A DNA stretch of 64,000 bases from Prorocentrum cordatum. Its lineage: Eukaryota; Sar; Dinophyceae; Prorocentrales; Prorocentraceae. The stretch spans positions 304,321 through 368,320 of the forward strand of contig CAUYUJ010014337.1 of the NCBI GenBank assembly GCA_963575745.1. Direction: 5' to 3'. Shown piece after piece: positions 41,477 through 51,261 of the stretch. The position numbers and the translations under genes were made by a program. The notes below the pieces were generated by a model. That model searched no databases. It was not told the origin of the DNA and worked only from the letters and a program-made list of their open reading frames with translations. Numbering within the stretch: position 1 is the first letter of the stretch; each line of letters begins with the position of its first letter.

Positions 41477-41607
41477 TTTGGACGGTCCGCGCGCATGCCT
41501 TGGATCGGCGCTGGGCCCCGTCCTTCTCTGGCGCGCTCTGCCGGGGCAGCGCCCGAGAGGCCCCATCCAGGCGGGCCCAGGAGCCAAGAGAATCCGCCCG
41601 GACCCTG
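41477..41607. repeat. IR-C element, copy 3
   Basis: GGACGGTCCGCGCGCATGCC on the left and GAGAATCCGCCCGGACC on the right. Confidence 0.7.
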
Positions 41608-42310
41608 GAACGTGTGCGATTGTCTCGTCATGCCTTTTCCGGTACTCCCCCCTCCCCCCGCCCTCCACGAGGGAGGGGTGCAATCAAAGATGGGTGCCCT
41701 CTCTGGGTCTTCCCCTTCCCCCACCCGGCACAAGGGGGGGGGGGCGGCGTCGGCAGTCCAAAGCTGGGGCCCCGCGGGGTGGGGCCCTGGGTATGGCAGG
41801 CTCGTACGGCGTCGGCGCGCGCGCGCCAAACATTGGGACGCCGCGTCGATCGATCCACCTGGAACCGGTTGCTCTCCTCCTCCTCCTCCTCCTCCTCCTC
41901 CTCCTCCTCCTCCTCCTCCTCCTCCTCCTCCTCCTCCTCCTCCTCCCCCTCTGGATCGCGGCCCCGCTCGTTCGGGGCTGAATGCGGCCGGCTCCACTGG
42001 CGTCACCGTGGCCTTCGGCGCTGCCGCGGCGCAGAAGCCCACCTGGAACGCCCTCGCCGGCGTCGCCGGCGCGCCAAAGCCGCACAGACCCACCGTGCTT
42101 GAGGCCTCTCTCGTCCTGAAGGCCCGACAGGTGGAGGGACTACAGCAGGGACCCTTCCACAAGAAGCCTTCGATAAGAAACCAAACCCTGAGACCCCAGG
42201 ATTTCTGGTGCGGGAAAGTCACGATTCTCACAAGAAAACCATCGAAACCCAGGAAACCCAGGGCACCCCGGAGGCAAGCAGGGTGTTTCTTGGCATGGGC
42301 CTCCACTGTA
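41608..42310. other. Unassigned stretch with a CCT array
   Basis: A pure (CCT)n array at 41876-41945. The block 42235-42310 repeats 25345-25430. Otherwise no signal. Confidence 0.5.
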
Positions 42311-42629
42311 AGACGTACTGATACCGTCACTCCCCAGACACCTCCCAGGGGGCCGTCTGACCAGGATTAGGTCGGGCATGTCCTTCTACAGGCGGCTTCT
42401 GGAATACATATGAATTACGCTACCGAGGAACCCCACATACTGATTTTATGTCTTGTGTGAACCGCGCTAACACTACCACCGCCGTCATGCTCTCAGGTGC
42501 CCCCTGTGGTCGTTGAAAGGAGGGGGAGGACGTGTGGGGGGAGAGGAGGGGTTGAGGAGTCATCTGTGACGGTCATATCCTGCGTCGCCTGGCACTTGGA
42601 TACGAAAGGTAATACGCAATCCCGCACTA

Positions 42630-44385
42630 GAGGCTATGCCTGGACGACCCTGGCACGCATAGGGAGACCACCCCCTGCGCACCCCCTCTGGTGTTGAGAA
42701 AGAGCCACGCCTGCAATGCCTGGACGACCCTGGCACGCATAGGGAGACCACCCCCTGCGCACCCCCTCTGGTGTCGACAAAATGCCACGCCTGCTATGCC
42801 TGGACGACCCTGGACGCATAGGGAGACCACCCCCTGCGCACCCCCTCTGGTGTCGAGAAAATGCCACGCCTGCAATGCCTGGACGACCCTGGCACTCATA
42901 GGGAGACCACCCCCTGCGCACCCCCTCTGGTGTCGAGAAGCTGCCACGCCTGCATGCCTGGACGACCCTGGCAGAGACCACCCCCTGCGCACCCCCTCTG
43001 GTGTCGAGAAAATGCTGCATGCCTGGACGACCCTGGAGACCACCCCCTGCGCACCCCGGTGTCGAGAAAATGCCACGCCTGCTATGCCTGGACGACATAG
43101 GGAGACGCACCCCCTGGCGCAAAACCACCCCCTGCGCACCCCCTCTGGTGTCGACGACCCTGTGCCACGCCTGCGAGATGCCTGGCCTGGACGACCCTGG
43201 CACGCATAGGGAGACCACCCCCTGCGCACCCCCTCTGGTGTCGAGAAAATGCCACGCCTGCAATGCCTGGACGACCCTGGCACGCATAGGGAGACCACCC
43301 CCTGCGCACCCCCTCTGGTGTCGAGAAAATGCCACGCCTGCTATGCCTGGACGACCCTGGCACGCATAGGGAGACCACCCCCTGCGCACCCCCTCTGGTG
43401 TCGAGAAAATGCCACGCCTGCAATGCCTGGACGACCCTGGCACGCATAGGGAGACCACCCCCTGCGCACCCCCTCTGGTGTCGAGAAAATGCCACGCCTG
43501 CTATGCCTGGACGACCCTGGCACGCATAGGGAGACCACCCCCTGCGCACCCCCTCTGGTGTCGAGAAAATGCCACGCCTGCTATGCCTGGACGACCCTGG
43601 CACGCATAGGGAGACCACCCCCTGCGCACCCCCTGGTGTCCCACGCCTGCAATGCCTGGACGACCCTGGCACGCATAGGGAGACCACCCCCTGCGCACCC
43701 CCTCTGGTGTCGAGAAAATGCCACGCCTGCTATGCCTGGACGACCCTGGCACGCATAGGGAGACCACCCCCTGCGCACCCCCTCTGGTGTCGAGAAAATG
43801 CCACGCCTGCTATGCCTGCCGACCCTGGCACGCATAGGGAGACCACCCCCTGCGCACGCCCACGCACGAGGGAGACCACCCCCTGCGCACCCCCTCTGGT
43901 GTCGAGAAAATGCCACGCCTGCTATGCCTGGACGACCCTGGCACGCATAGGGAGACCACCCCCTGCGCACCCCCTCTGGTGTCGAGAAAATGCCACGCCT
44001 GCTATGCCTGGACGACCCTGGCACGCATAGGGAGACCACCCCCTGCGCACCCCCTCTGGTGTCGAGAAAATGCCACGCCTGCTATGCCTGGACGACCCTG
44101 GCACGCATAGGGAGACCACCCCCTGCGCACCCCCTCTGGTGTCGAGAAAATGCCACGCCTGCTATGCCTGGACGACCCTGGCACGCATAGGGAGACCACC
44201 CCCTGCGCACCCCCTCTGGTGTCGAGAAAATGCCACGCCTGCTATGCCTGGACGGCCCTGGCACGCATAGGGAGACCACCCCCTGCGCACCCCCTCTGGT
44301 GTCGAGAAGATGCCACGCCTGCTATGCCTGGACGACCCACCCTAGCACGCATAGGGAGACCACCCCCTGCGCACCCCCTCTGGTG
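42630..44385. repeat. 80-bp satellite array, about 22 units
   Basis: Unit of 80 bp containing TATGCCTGGACGACCCTGGC, ACGCATAGGGAGACCACCCC and CTGGTGTCGAGAAAATGCCA. Units at the right are nearly identical. Units at 42930-43190, 43625 and 43820-43880 carry deletions. The 80-bp period shifts the frame at each unit, so it is not coding. Confidence 0.98.
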
Positions 44386-44515
44386 CGGCGCGGCAGGGAA
44401 GAAAACCAGAACCCCACGAAGTGAGGTGAGTGTCGCGGGTGCGGCGCGGCAGGGAAGAAAACCAGAACCCCACGAAGCATGTGGGGAAAAATATGTACAA
44501 ACGTCTCCACAATAG
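44386..44515. repeat. Tandem pair of about 50 bp
   Basis: GTGCGGCGCGGCAGGGAAGA followed by AAACCAGAACCCCACGAAG occurs twice (44387 and 44438). Confidence 0.9.
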
Positions 44516-44734
44516 CCAAAAGTAGTCATCAAATCGTCCCCAGACTAGTCTTTGACTAGTTTCGAAGATTCCTCCTGTAGAGGGGCATGCCCGACTTAGA
44601 CCAGAATCTCGAGGCAGATCTGGCCGTGGTGGCGAGGGATCTCCAGGGCGAGCATCGGCATTTATGTATGTTCCTCATGTGCCCCCAACCCAAACTTTGA
44701 ACCGCCGATGGGCGGGGCGAACAAGGGGAAACCA

Positions 44735-45012
44735 AAAGATACTGACACCGCTACTCACTGGACCTCTCCCAGGGTACGTGTTGACAAAGATCTCGAAGAG
44801 ACGAGAGTCACCCAGAAGGCCTCCAAAAGCAAAAACAACGAAATGGTCCCAGCATCCGCATACTTTCCTCATCTGGGGATTTGAGAAACATATACGTACC
44901 CATACCGCTACTCCCTGGACCTCTCCCCGGGCGCGTTCAGAACACGATTTCGAGGGCACCGCAGCCGTGGCGACGAGGGCTGTCCAGGACGAGAGCCGCC
45001 ATCGGTATCTGT
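44735..45012. repeat. IR-B elements, copies 2 and 3 in tandem
   Basis: Copy 2 (44735-44866): ACTGACACCGCTACTCACTG to AGCATCCGCATACTTTC. Copy 3 (44893-45012): CCATACCGCTACTCCCTG to GCCATCGGTATCTGTCC. Both are in the orientation of copies 1 and 4. Confidence 0.75.
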
Positions 45013-45139
45013 CCTTTCCTCCCCAGCGTTGGACCGCAGAGGGGCAGAGGGAGGGGGGGGGCCAACGAGCGCCGCGGCTCCCTCGGTGAGCCCCCCATGC
45101 CTGTTGCGGAACCCGCAGTCGCACGTCCACCACTCCTGG

Positions 45140-45360
45140 AGGCCTCCCAGGTGGGGTCTGGGCAGGCGCGATCGGGGAACCGCACCGCATCGACGAGACA
45201 CCGCCGATGCATCGGCGATGCACCGGCGACGTCGGCGATGCCTCGGCGACGTCGGCGTGGAGAAAACCGGGCTTCACAGTGCAGATGCACCGCGATGCAT
45301 CGGCGATGCGGCGCGACCTTCCGACCAGATCCACTCGGACCCCACTTGGGAGGCTCGGGC
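45140..45360. repeat. IR-G element, copy 2
   Basis: Arms GGAGGCCTCCCAGGTGGGG and CCCCACTTGGGAGGCTCGG; interior with GATGCATCGGCGATG and GACGTCGGCG units. Confidence 0.85.
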
Positions 45361-45494
45361 GTTGCTTCACGGGAGGGCGACACAAGAAGAGAGGGGGGGA
45401 GAAGCGTGCCCCTTTGGGGGCCCTCAAGGAGCCCCTCTGGGGCACAAAAGGTGCACATTCCTTTGGAGAAGAGCAAACGCCATAAACATCAAGG

Positions 45495-45632
45495 TGTGGC
45501 GCTCCGCTCTGATTCCTTGGATCTGCGCTGGACACCCCTCCCTGGAGCGCAAAAGCGCTTCAGGGGCGGCGCAGGAGGCGCCGCTGGGAGGGCCCAGCGC
45601 GGATCCAAGGAATCCGCGCGGAACCAAAAGTG
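45495..45632. repeat. IR-C element, copy 4
   Basis: GTGGCGCTCCGCTCTGATT left, AATCCGCGCGGAACCAAAAG right, inner GGCGGCGCAGGAGGCGCCGC palindrome. Confidence 0.85.
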
Positions 45633-45673
45633 TATGTTTATGCCGTTTATTCTTCTTCGAGTCTTCACCCCCC

Positions 45674-45840
45674 CTTGGCGGCGCGCAGAGGGGGGTAGAG
45701 GGAGGGGAGAAGGCTTCCTAGGAGGCTGCTCCTTAGAAGGCGCGGGCCTCACATCTGCAGACGAGACCCACGCCTTCTAAGAAGCAGGGTGCTTCTACGA
45801 AGCCTTCCCCCCTCCCCCTCCCCCCCTCTGCGCGCGGCCG
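45674..45840. repeat. IR-D hairpin element, copy 3
   Basis: The most complete copy: outer arms TTGGCGGCGCGCAGAGG and CCTCTGCGCGCGGCC, inner arms AGAAGGCGCGGGCCT and ACGCCTTCTAAGAAGC. Confidence 0.9.
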
Positions 45841-45979
45841 CCCCCCCCTTCCCCCGACCTTCCAGAGTGCTAAAAAACACTCCAGACCTACAGATCTATC
45901 TGGACTGCCTAAAACCTGGACGGCAAATTAGGACGTCGACGTTCTCGTGCTTCTTTCTAGCCCTCCTGGAAGGTCGGGG

Positions 45980-46337
45980 TCATCGCCCCCCCTTGCACAG
46001 CGCCCGAGAGGCTTGGGCCTGCGCCGCCACGGGCCGCCCCAGCGGGCCCGCGCCCGCGCACCCGCCGAAGGGCAGCGGCTGCGGCGGCCGCCACGGCTGC
46101 TGCGCGCCGGGCGGACCGCCGAAGGGCGAGGCGCCGCCGAAGGGCGAGGCGCCGCCGAAGGGGTGGGCGCCGCCGAAGTGGGCGCCGCCGAACTGGGCGC
46201 CGCCGAAGGGCGCCGCCAGCTGCCCGCCGTACGGCTGGGGCGGCCCGCCGAAGGGCGCGGCGCCGAAGGGCTGGGCGCCGTACGGCGGCGCGGCGCCGCC
46301 GCCGAAGGGCGCCGCCGCGCCGGGCGCCGCCGCGTCG
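45980..46337 (-). CDS. Terminal exon of a Phe-Gly repeat protein
   Basis: On the minus strand an open stretch to TGA (45982-45980) encodes about 118 residues with a clear repeat of PFGGA type: APFGGGAAPPYGAQPFGAAP, QLAAPFGGAQFGGAHFGG, then PFGGASPFGGASPFGG and a tail QPWRPPQPLPFGG. The end is ASRALCKGGR. A pyrimidine tract and TAG (CCCCCCGCCCTAG, to 46338) offer an acceptor, so the exon would start at 46337. The frame stays open further upstream, so the boundary is not certain. PFGG/FGGA repeats occur in FG nucleoporins and in disordered RNA-binding proteins. Which applies cannot be decided without other exons. The repeat unit (GGCGCCCTTCGGC type) is 18-24 bp, so expansion at DNA level has contributed. 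Confidence 0.55.
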
Positions 46338-46399
46338 CTAGGGCGGGGGGCCTGCTCTCGGGCGGGGGGGGGGCCGGCCGGCGAGGCAACGCCGGCGGC

Positions 46400-46625
46400 G
46401 AGGCACGGGAGCCTCCCATGCCCGCGTGAGGGCCTGTGGGCCCTGTCGAATCGACGCCAGTCGACGCCAGTCGACGTTCATCGGCGCTGAATGGGCGCTC
46501 GTCGACGCCAAGCGGCGCTGAATCGGCGCTGTCTCGTCGACTACCAGAGGCAAGTCGACGCTGGTGCATTCTAGATATGGCATTCAGAGGGTACACAAGG
46601 CTCCCATGATCTGCTGCCGAGCTTG
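46400..46625. repeat. IR-F element, copy 3
   Basis: CACGGGAGCCTCCCATGCC left and CAAGGCTCCCATGATC right, with (GTCGACGCCA)n at 46450-46560. It abuts the acceptor side of the Phe-Gly exon. Confidence 0.8.
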
Positions 46626-46727
46626 TCGACGAGGCAACGGCGCAGGGATCGACTAAAACAATATGTTGAACCTTCATCCCGTTTGCGTTTTCCCTTTTGT
46701 TGTCCTCGTTCCGCCTTTGCTGCAAGA

Positions 46728-46950
46728 GAGCGTTATCTTGTTCGGTGTTTCAACATTCTGCGGAAGGGAACGGCAGGGGGGCCTGGCGCTCTGGACCTCT
46801 GTTCAATGCAACTGTTTGCAACAGTGCGTCCCATGGGGGAGGCTCCACCTGTTTGAAACAGGAGCTCAAAACAGCCAAGATCCACTCCATGGGGAGCGGG
46901 GAGATGAGGCGCCAGGGCCCGCGCCGATCGGAAAAAATAGGGACTAAGGC
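46728..46950. repeat. IR-E element, copy 3
   Basis: TTCGGTGTTTCAACATTC, TTTGCAACAGTGCGTCCC, ATCCACTCCATGGGG and GCGCCGATCGGAAAAAA. Confidence 0.85.
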
Positions 46951-47136
46951 AGCGATCGCCAAAACGACGTCGAAGCAGAAACGGCCCGCGAAGTCGCCCA
47001 AACAACTTTTGCCTCGACGGCTAGGCCGATTACCTGCGCTGGCGATGAGCTGCCTGGACGGGGTGCCGCGGTAGCGAATCGTGGCACCATGCAGGAGGGG
47101 GGAGAGGGCAGGAATGCTGCCGAAAAGGGGGTGACT

Positions 47137-47312
47137 ACCTACCAGGCCACCCCAACCCAACCCGAAGACCCGCATTTCGACAGAACTTAGGATTGGGGGG
47201 CGGGGGTGCAGGTTCCATATGTGTTTTTGTTCAGTGTCCCTCAAGCCGCCCCCCACTGGAAATGGAGGTCGAATGGAGGCCTTCGGGTTGGGTTGGGGCG
47301 GTGGGTGGGTGG
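47137..47312. repeat. IR-K element, copy 1
   Basis: Arms CCACCCCAACCCAACCCGAAG and CTTCGGGTTGGGTTGGGG are perfect over 18 bp. A second copy in the same orientation is at 58335-58490. Confidence 0.9.
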
Positions 47313-47325
47313 CGAGGGGGTGGGG

Positions 47326-47485
47326 TTAGGTCGGGCGTGTCCCCCTATAGGCGGATTTTGGGCGAAAAAATAAAAACACGCAGACAATCAGCAGAACTGA
47401 TCGAAAACACTCTAAGAATCGTCCCCAAACTTTTCTCTGGACTAGTTTTGGGTATTCCCCCTGTGCAGGGACGTGCCCCACGTCA
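47326..47485 (-). mobile_element. IR-A element A2 with 8-bp target duplication
   Basis: 160 bp from TTAGGTCGGGCGTGTCC to GTGCCCCACGTCA. The flanks GGGTGGGG (47318-47325) and GGGTGGGG (47486-47493) are identical. The interior keeps the family features GGATTTTGGGCGAAAA and CGTCCCCAAAC. Confidence 0.85.
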
Positions 47486-47493
47486 GGGTGGGG

Positions 47494-48185
47494 ACGGGTC
47501 ACGCCAGGGGCGCGTGGAGACCGAAGTCGCCCAGACACGGCTTCGGTCGAGCCCTGCAGCGGCGGCCCTCCCGAGAGACGCGCGCACGCCGTCGCGCCGG
47601 CAGCCCGCGCCAGGAGAGATGTCGGGCCGTGCCCTCGGCCAGCGGGGGGTCCCCGCGCGGGCCCCGCAGGGACAGCCCAGCACCGACTCGGAGCGAAACG
47701 CCGGGGACTGCAGGCCAGGCCAGGCCAGGACGAGGGCCAGATCGATGATCCTCAGAGCGCGTGCAAGCGCCAACGTGTGTTTGTTCACCGAGGCCCTGCA
47801 ATACGACGCAGGCGGCGCAACGAGGGCCGACACAAGCTGCGCGCTATCGGCGGAACCGAGCGGGGTAACATAATGCGGGATGACGATGAATAAAAAATAT
47901 GGGAGAACGATTACAAACATAGTTTTTTGTTATTTCTGCATAAGTTTCTGACTGGAGGAGAACGATAAGAAATAGTTTTCCAGCCCGCGGCCGGTTTTTT
48001 CTAATCGTCATCCTGGGCGCCGCCGCGTGAACACGACCCCAGGTCATTGGTGAATGGTCATCCTCCATTACACACTTGGGCTAACACACGTCCTATGGAT
48101 CATCGGATCAAATCGGGTCAGGAGAAAGCCAGAATCTCTGAAATCCGGCGGATCTGTGGGACGCCTCGATCGGGCGCCGCGGCCT
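47494..48185. other. Unassigned stretch
   Basis: Open frames on both strands at 47494-47870 without motifs. From 47880 the sequence is AT-richer. No feature fixed. Confidence 0.35.
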
Positions 48186-48189
48186 TCTC

Positions 48190-48234
48190 AGAGCATTCCA
48201 GAACACGCTGAGAGCGTGTTCTGGAACGCTCTGA
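48190..48234. repeat. Near-perfect 20-bp hairpin
   Basis: CAGAGCATTCCAGAACACGC and GCGTGTTCTGGAACGCTCTG face each other across a 5-base loop (TGAGA). Confidence 0.9.
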
Positions 48235-48289
48235 ACGGATTGTTCCTCGTGCTATTCCCGTCCGAGGACTTCCAGAGAACGATCTCATG

Positions 48290-48460
48290 CTTTGTACAAA
48301 GCGGGGCCCCAGAAAGTCCAGACCCTTCTCCGGGACCGGTTTTTCATCCTGCGCCGATACTTGACAGTAAAGGGGCCTGGTGAGGACCCCCAGAGGCGAA
48401 AAAGCGCTGAAGAATTTCCCGCCCAGACTTTTTACGACGCGAGCATGTCTGGGGACGTCA
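48290..48460. repeat. IR-H element, copy 5
   Basis: GACCGGTTTTTCATCC, GGGGCCTGGTGAGGACCC and TTTTTACGACGCGAGCATG. Confidence 0.65.
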
Positions 48461-49027
48461 GGGGGTCTGTGGTGAACAAGTCTGGGTCCGTGGCGCAAGG
48501 GCCTCCTGGAAGCTCCGCGCCGCCACGGCCAAAGATCCGAGCCGAAACCATGCGGCAGGAGGACTCCTTTGCAGGAGTCCTGGTCGGAGGAGGAGTTCGG
48601 GTCCGGAGATCGATCGTTGAGCGGAGTTGGGCTGGGGGCTGACCTGCACCTCGTTCGCGAACATTTGTTCCCGAACCGTCGACGAACCCTTCGTTTTGAA
48701 CATCTCTGTTTTCTCTTAACAAAGCGGCCCTGGACAAGGCTCATGGGTGTAGTGGAGTTCGCGAACAGGTGGTTCTGAAACGTTGCCGAAAAGTTTGCGA
48801 ACATCCGATAATCAACATGCTTGTCCACCCTTCCGAGCACAAAATAGGGCACGCCTAGTTGTTGAGCGGATTTGGGCTTGAACGGACGTCCGCCGTTGTC
48901 TCGTCGTCAGGCTTGGTCCAAGGAGGGGTCGAGGGACCGATTTTTGGGCGGATTTGGGCCTGGCGGAGGGGGCACTGGTGTCGCAACTGATTTTTCGAAT
49001 GTATGCGAAACTGTACCTCCCCTCCTG
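48461..49027. other. Unassigned stretch
   Basis: Short inverted pairs such as GGAGGACTCCTTTGCAGG/CCTGGTCGGAGGAGG type near 48560. No coding signal. Confidence 0.4.
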
Positions 49028-49092
49028 GCCTGGTCACCCGCGCCCTCTCCGATGCCGTCCCAAAACTATTCGAGGCCATCTGATGGCTATCC

Positions 49093-50489
49093 TTAGGTCG
49101 GGCGTGTCCCCCTACCGGCGGATTCGGGGGCGAAACAAAAAGTCACAACAGATTCAAAATTAGTCTGGCGAAAGACCCAACCAAATGCAGTTGCGAGTAC
49201 CGCAATGGTAAATGTCTTCTTCGGTGGCGCTCCCTATGGGGCAACGAAGCGCTGTACTGGGTGGGTGCAGCGCAGAGAGCAAGGGCCGTGCTGGGTGGTG
49301 GCGGACGCATGCGGGCGGTGCCGCTGGGACCTTCCGTGGAGCCCCTTCATGGGGCCACGAAACGCTGTACTGGGTGGGTGAAACGCAGGGAGCAAGGGCT
49401 GTGCTGGGTGGTGGCGGACGCATACGGGCGGTGCCACTGGGACCTTCGGTGGAGCTCCCTTGTGGGGCCACGAAACGCTGTACTGGGTGGGTGAAACGCA
49501 GGGAGCAAGGGCTGTGCTAGGTGGTGGCGGACGCATGCGGGCGGTTCCACTGGGACCTTCGGTGGAGCTCCCTTATGGGGCCACGAAGCGCTGTACTGGG
49601 TGGGCGAAACGCAAGGAGCAAGAGCTGTGCTGGGTGGTGGCGGACGCATGCGGGCGGTGCCACTGGGACCTTCGGCGGCGCACCCTTTTTATGGGGCCAC
49701 GAAGCGCTGTGCTGGGTGGGCGAAGCGCAGGGAGCAAAGGGATGTGCTGGGTGGTGGCGGACGCATGCGGGCGGTGCCACTGGGACCTTCGGTGGAGCCC
49801 CCTCATGGGGCCACGAAGCGCTGTACTGGGTGGGTGAAACGCAGGGAGCAACAGCTGTGCTGGGTGGTGGCGGACGCATGCGGGGGGTGCCACTGGGACC
49901 TTCGGTGGAGCCCCCTTTTCCATGGGGCCACGAAGCTCTGTGATGGGTGGGCGAAACGCAGGGAGCAACAGCTGTGCTGGGTGGTGGCGGGCGCATGCTG
50001 GCGGAGCCACTGGGACCTTCGGTGGCGCCCCCTGTATGGGGCCACGAAACGCTGTACTGGGTGGGTGAAACGCAGGGAGCAACAGCTGTGCTGGGTGGTG
50101 GCGGACGCATCCGGGGGGGACCACTGGGACCTTCGGTGGAGCCTCCTTTTTATGGGGTCACGAAACGCTGTACCGGGTGGGTGAAACGCAGGGAGGAAGT
50201 GCTGTGCTGGGTGGTGGCGGACGCATGCGGGCGGTGCCACTGGTACTTTCGGTGCAGCCCCCTTTACGGGGCCACGAAACGCTTTACTGGGTGGGTGAAA
50301 CGCATGGAAGAAGGAGGAGGGAGGGAAGGAGGGGGAGGAGGAGAAGAGAAGGGGAACGCGGCACCGCCTCTTCAAAACGAGGACCCAACACCACAGCATG
50401 GTTGGGAAATACGAGAAGCAGCAAATCATCCCCAGATTATGTGTTACTATTTGTGAATATCCCTCGTGAAGAGGAACGTGCCCGACTTA
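49093..50489 (-). mobile_element. IR-A element A3, interrupted by a minisatellite-bearing repeat
   Basis: Left arm TTAGGTCGGGCGTGTCC (49093-49160), right arm CATCCCCAGATTATG to CGTGCCCGACTTA (50426-50489). The 1.27-kb insert is described at 49161-50425. Unlike most other copies it is flanked by a 65-70-bp repeat rather than a clear 8-bp duplication. Confidence 0.8.
49161..50425. repeat. Composite element with nine 114-bp units, copy 1
   Basis: Left end TAGTCTGGCGAAAGACCC then GAGTACCGCAATGG; nine units of about 114 bp with CTGTACTGGGTGGGTGAAAC, CTGGGTGGTGGCGGACGC and GGGACCTTCGGTGGAGC; right end CGCCTCTTCAAAACGAGG and TGGTTGGGAAAT. CCCAACCA and TGGTTGGG are inverted near the ends. The same ends enclose a shorter-unit array at 54410-55860. 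CAAAT at both junctions may be a target duplication. Units vary in length, so the repeated open frames are not real. Confidence 0.85.
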
Positions 50490-50560
50490 GGACTGGTCGC
50501 CCGCGCCATCTCCGATGCCGTCCGAAGCGGTCCGAGGCCACTTCTCGTGGCTATCCAGGG

Positions 50561-50796
50561 GGCTGCCCGTCGCGCTTGCCGAGGCCATCCGAGGCAAATC
50601 CTGCCCTGATCTTGCCGTCGCCCGGACGTCCATTTCCCGTGCATTTGTTGGTTGCGCGCGTGTTTTTGTTGCTCGATGGTCCAGGATGGTCCTCGATGGT
50701 TCTCGCCGAGAGAAAATGCACACGTCCGAGCGATGCCAAGTGATATCCTGGGGTCGCAAGTTGTTCGGGCCAGGCGTCTTCGCAGAATTTCAGGAG
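50561..50796. other. Unassigned stretch
   Basis: GGTCCTCGATGGTTCTCGCC and GATGCCAAGTGATATCC blocks are related to 61610-61690 (AGATGCTCCTCGAAGG, GATGCCAAGTGCAGGATCC), pointing to another dispersed repeat. Confidence 0.5.
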
Positions 50797-50954
50797 CTCG
50801 GGCGCGTCATCCTACAGGGGGATTTTGGAGGACAAACTTTTAAAATAGTCCACAAAGATTCCAAAACATGCCCCAACGAAAATCAAACAATCGTCCCCTG
50901 ACTATTTTTTACTATGTCTGAATCTTCCCCCCCTGTGGAGGGACGTGCCCGACT
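50797..50954 (-). mobile_element. IR-A element A4
   Basis: CTCGGGCGCGTCATCC to GACGTGCCCGACT, with the family interior AATCGTCCCCTGACTA. GGAGC occurs at both edges (50793-50797 and 50955-50959). Confidence 0.75.
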
Positions 50955-51092
50955 GGAGCAGAACTCCGCGCCGTGGAGCCTTCACATTTCGATCCGGCTC
51001 GGGCAACGACGCAGGAAGATGCGGTCCAGGGCTCTGGTCGTGAACTTCGCGCTGTTGCATTTTTGTTCGCGTCGTCGGGCCCCAAGGTAGCC

Positions 51093-51253
51093 TTAAGTCG
51101 GGCCTGTTCCCCTACGGGGGGATTTTGGACGAAAAATGAAAAATACTCAAAACATACTCAAAAGATGCCCAAAAATAGTCAAAACATGCTGCCTAGACTA
51201 TTCTTTAAACTATTTTTGAATATTCCCCCTGTAGAGGGGCAGGCCCGACTTAC
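51093..51253 (-). mobile_element. IR-A element A5, intron-like
   Basis: 161 bp from TTAAGTCGGGCCTG to CAGGCCCGACTTAC, flanked by AGGTAGCC on both sides (51085-51092, 51254-51261). On the minus strand it begins GTAAGT and ends TTAAG, a GT-AG intron of 162 bp (51253-51092). On the plus strand the duplicated site also gives AG/GT...ACAG/GT, a seamless 169-bp intron (51087-51255). It lies 190 bp downstream of the zinc-finger exon on the minus strand. Confidence 0.85.
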
Positions 51254-51261
51254 AGGTAGCC

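Larger units (their letters stand above)
42367..44598 (-). mobile_element. IR-A element A1, carrying an 80-bp satellite array
   Basis: Left terminus TTAGGTCGGGCATGTCC at 42367, right terminus GGCATGCCCGACTTA at 44598. The 8-bp direct repeats GACCAGGA (42359-42366) and GACCAGAA (44599-44606) flank it. The 61.2-kb IR-B copy has the single site GACCAGAA (61235-61242), which shows the empty state. Only about 40 bp of the left arm and 80 bp of the right arm remain around about 2.1 kb of foreign repeat. Strand given is the one on which A5 and A7 read as introns. Confidence 0.85.
42311..44665. repeat. IR-B element, copy 1, split by an IR-A element
   Basis: Left half 42311-42366 (CTGATACCGTCACTCC to CTGACCAGGA) and right half from 44599 (GACCAGAATCTCGAGG to AGCATCGGCATTTATG). 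Joined, they match the uninterrupted copy at 61191-61333. Further copies: 44735-44866 and 44893-45012. Confidence 0.85.
49028..50560. repeat. 65-70-bp direct repeat flanking IR-A element A3
   Basis: 49028-49092 and 50492-50560 are diverged copies: both contain GCCCGCGCC or ACCCGCGCC, then TCTCCGATGCCGTCC, CGAGGCCA and GGCTATCC. A3 sits exactly between them. Confidence 0.75.

Noticed and set aside
42630-44385. Regular 80-bp array considered as a CRISPR array
   Set aside because: The whole 80-bp unit is repeated without variable spacers, and the genome context is eukaryotic. It is a satellite.
47486-47873. Plus-strand frame ending SAEPSGVT considered as an exon
   Set aside because: Two minus-strand frames are equally open, with no acceptor or donor supported.
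49200-50320. Repeated frames of about 38 codons on both strands of the 114-bp array
   Set aside because: Unit lengths vary between 112 and 118, so no frame is kept along the array, and both strands are equally open.
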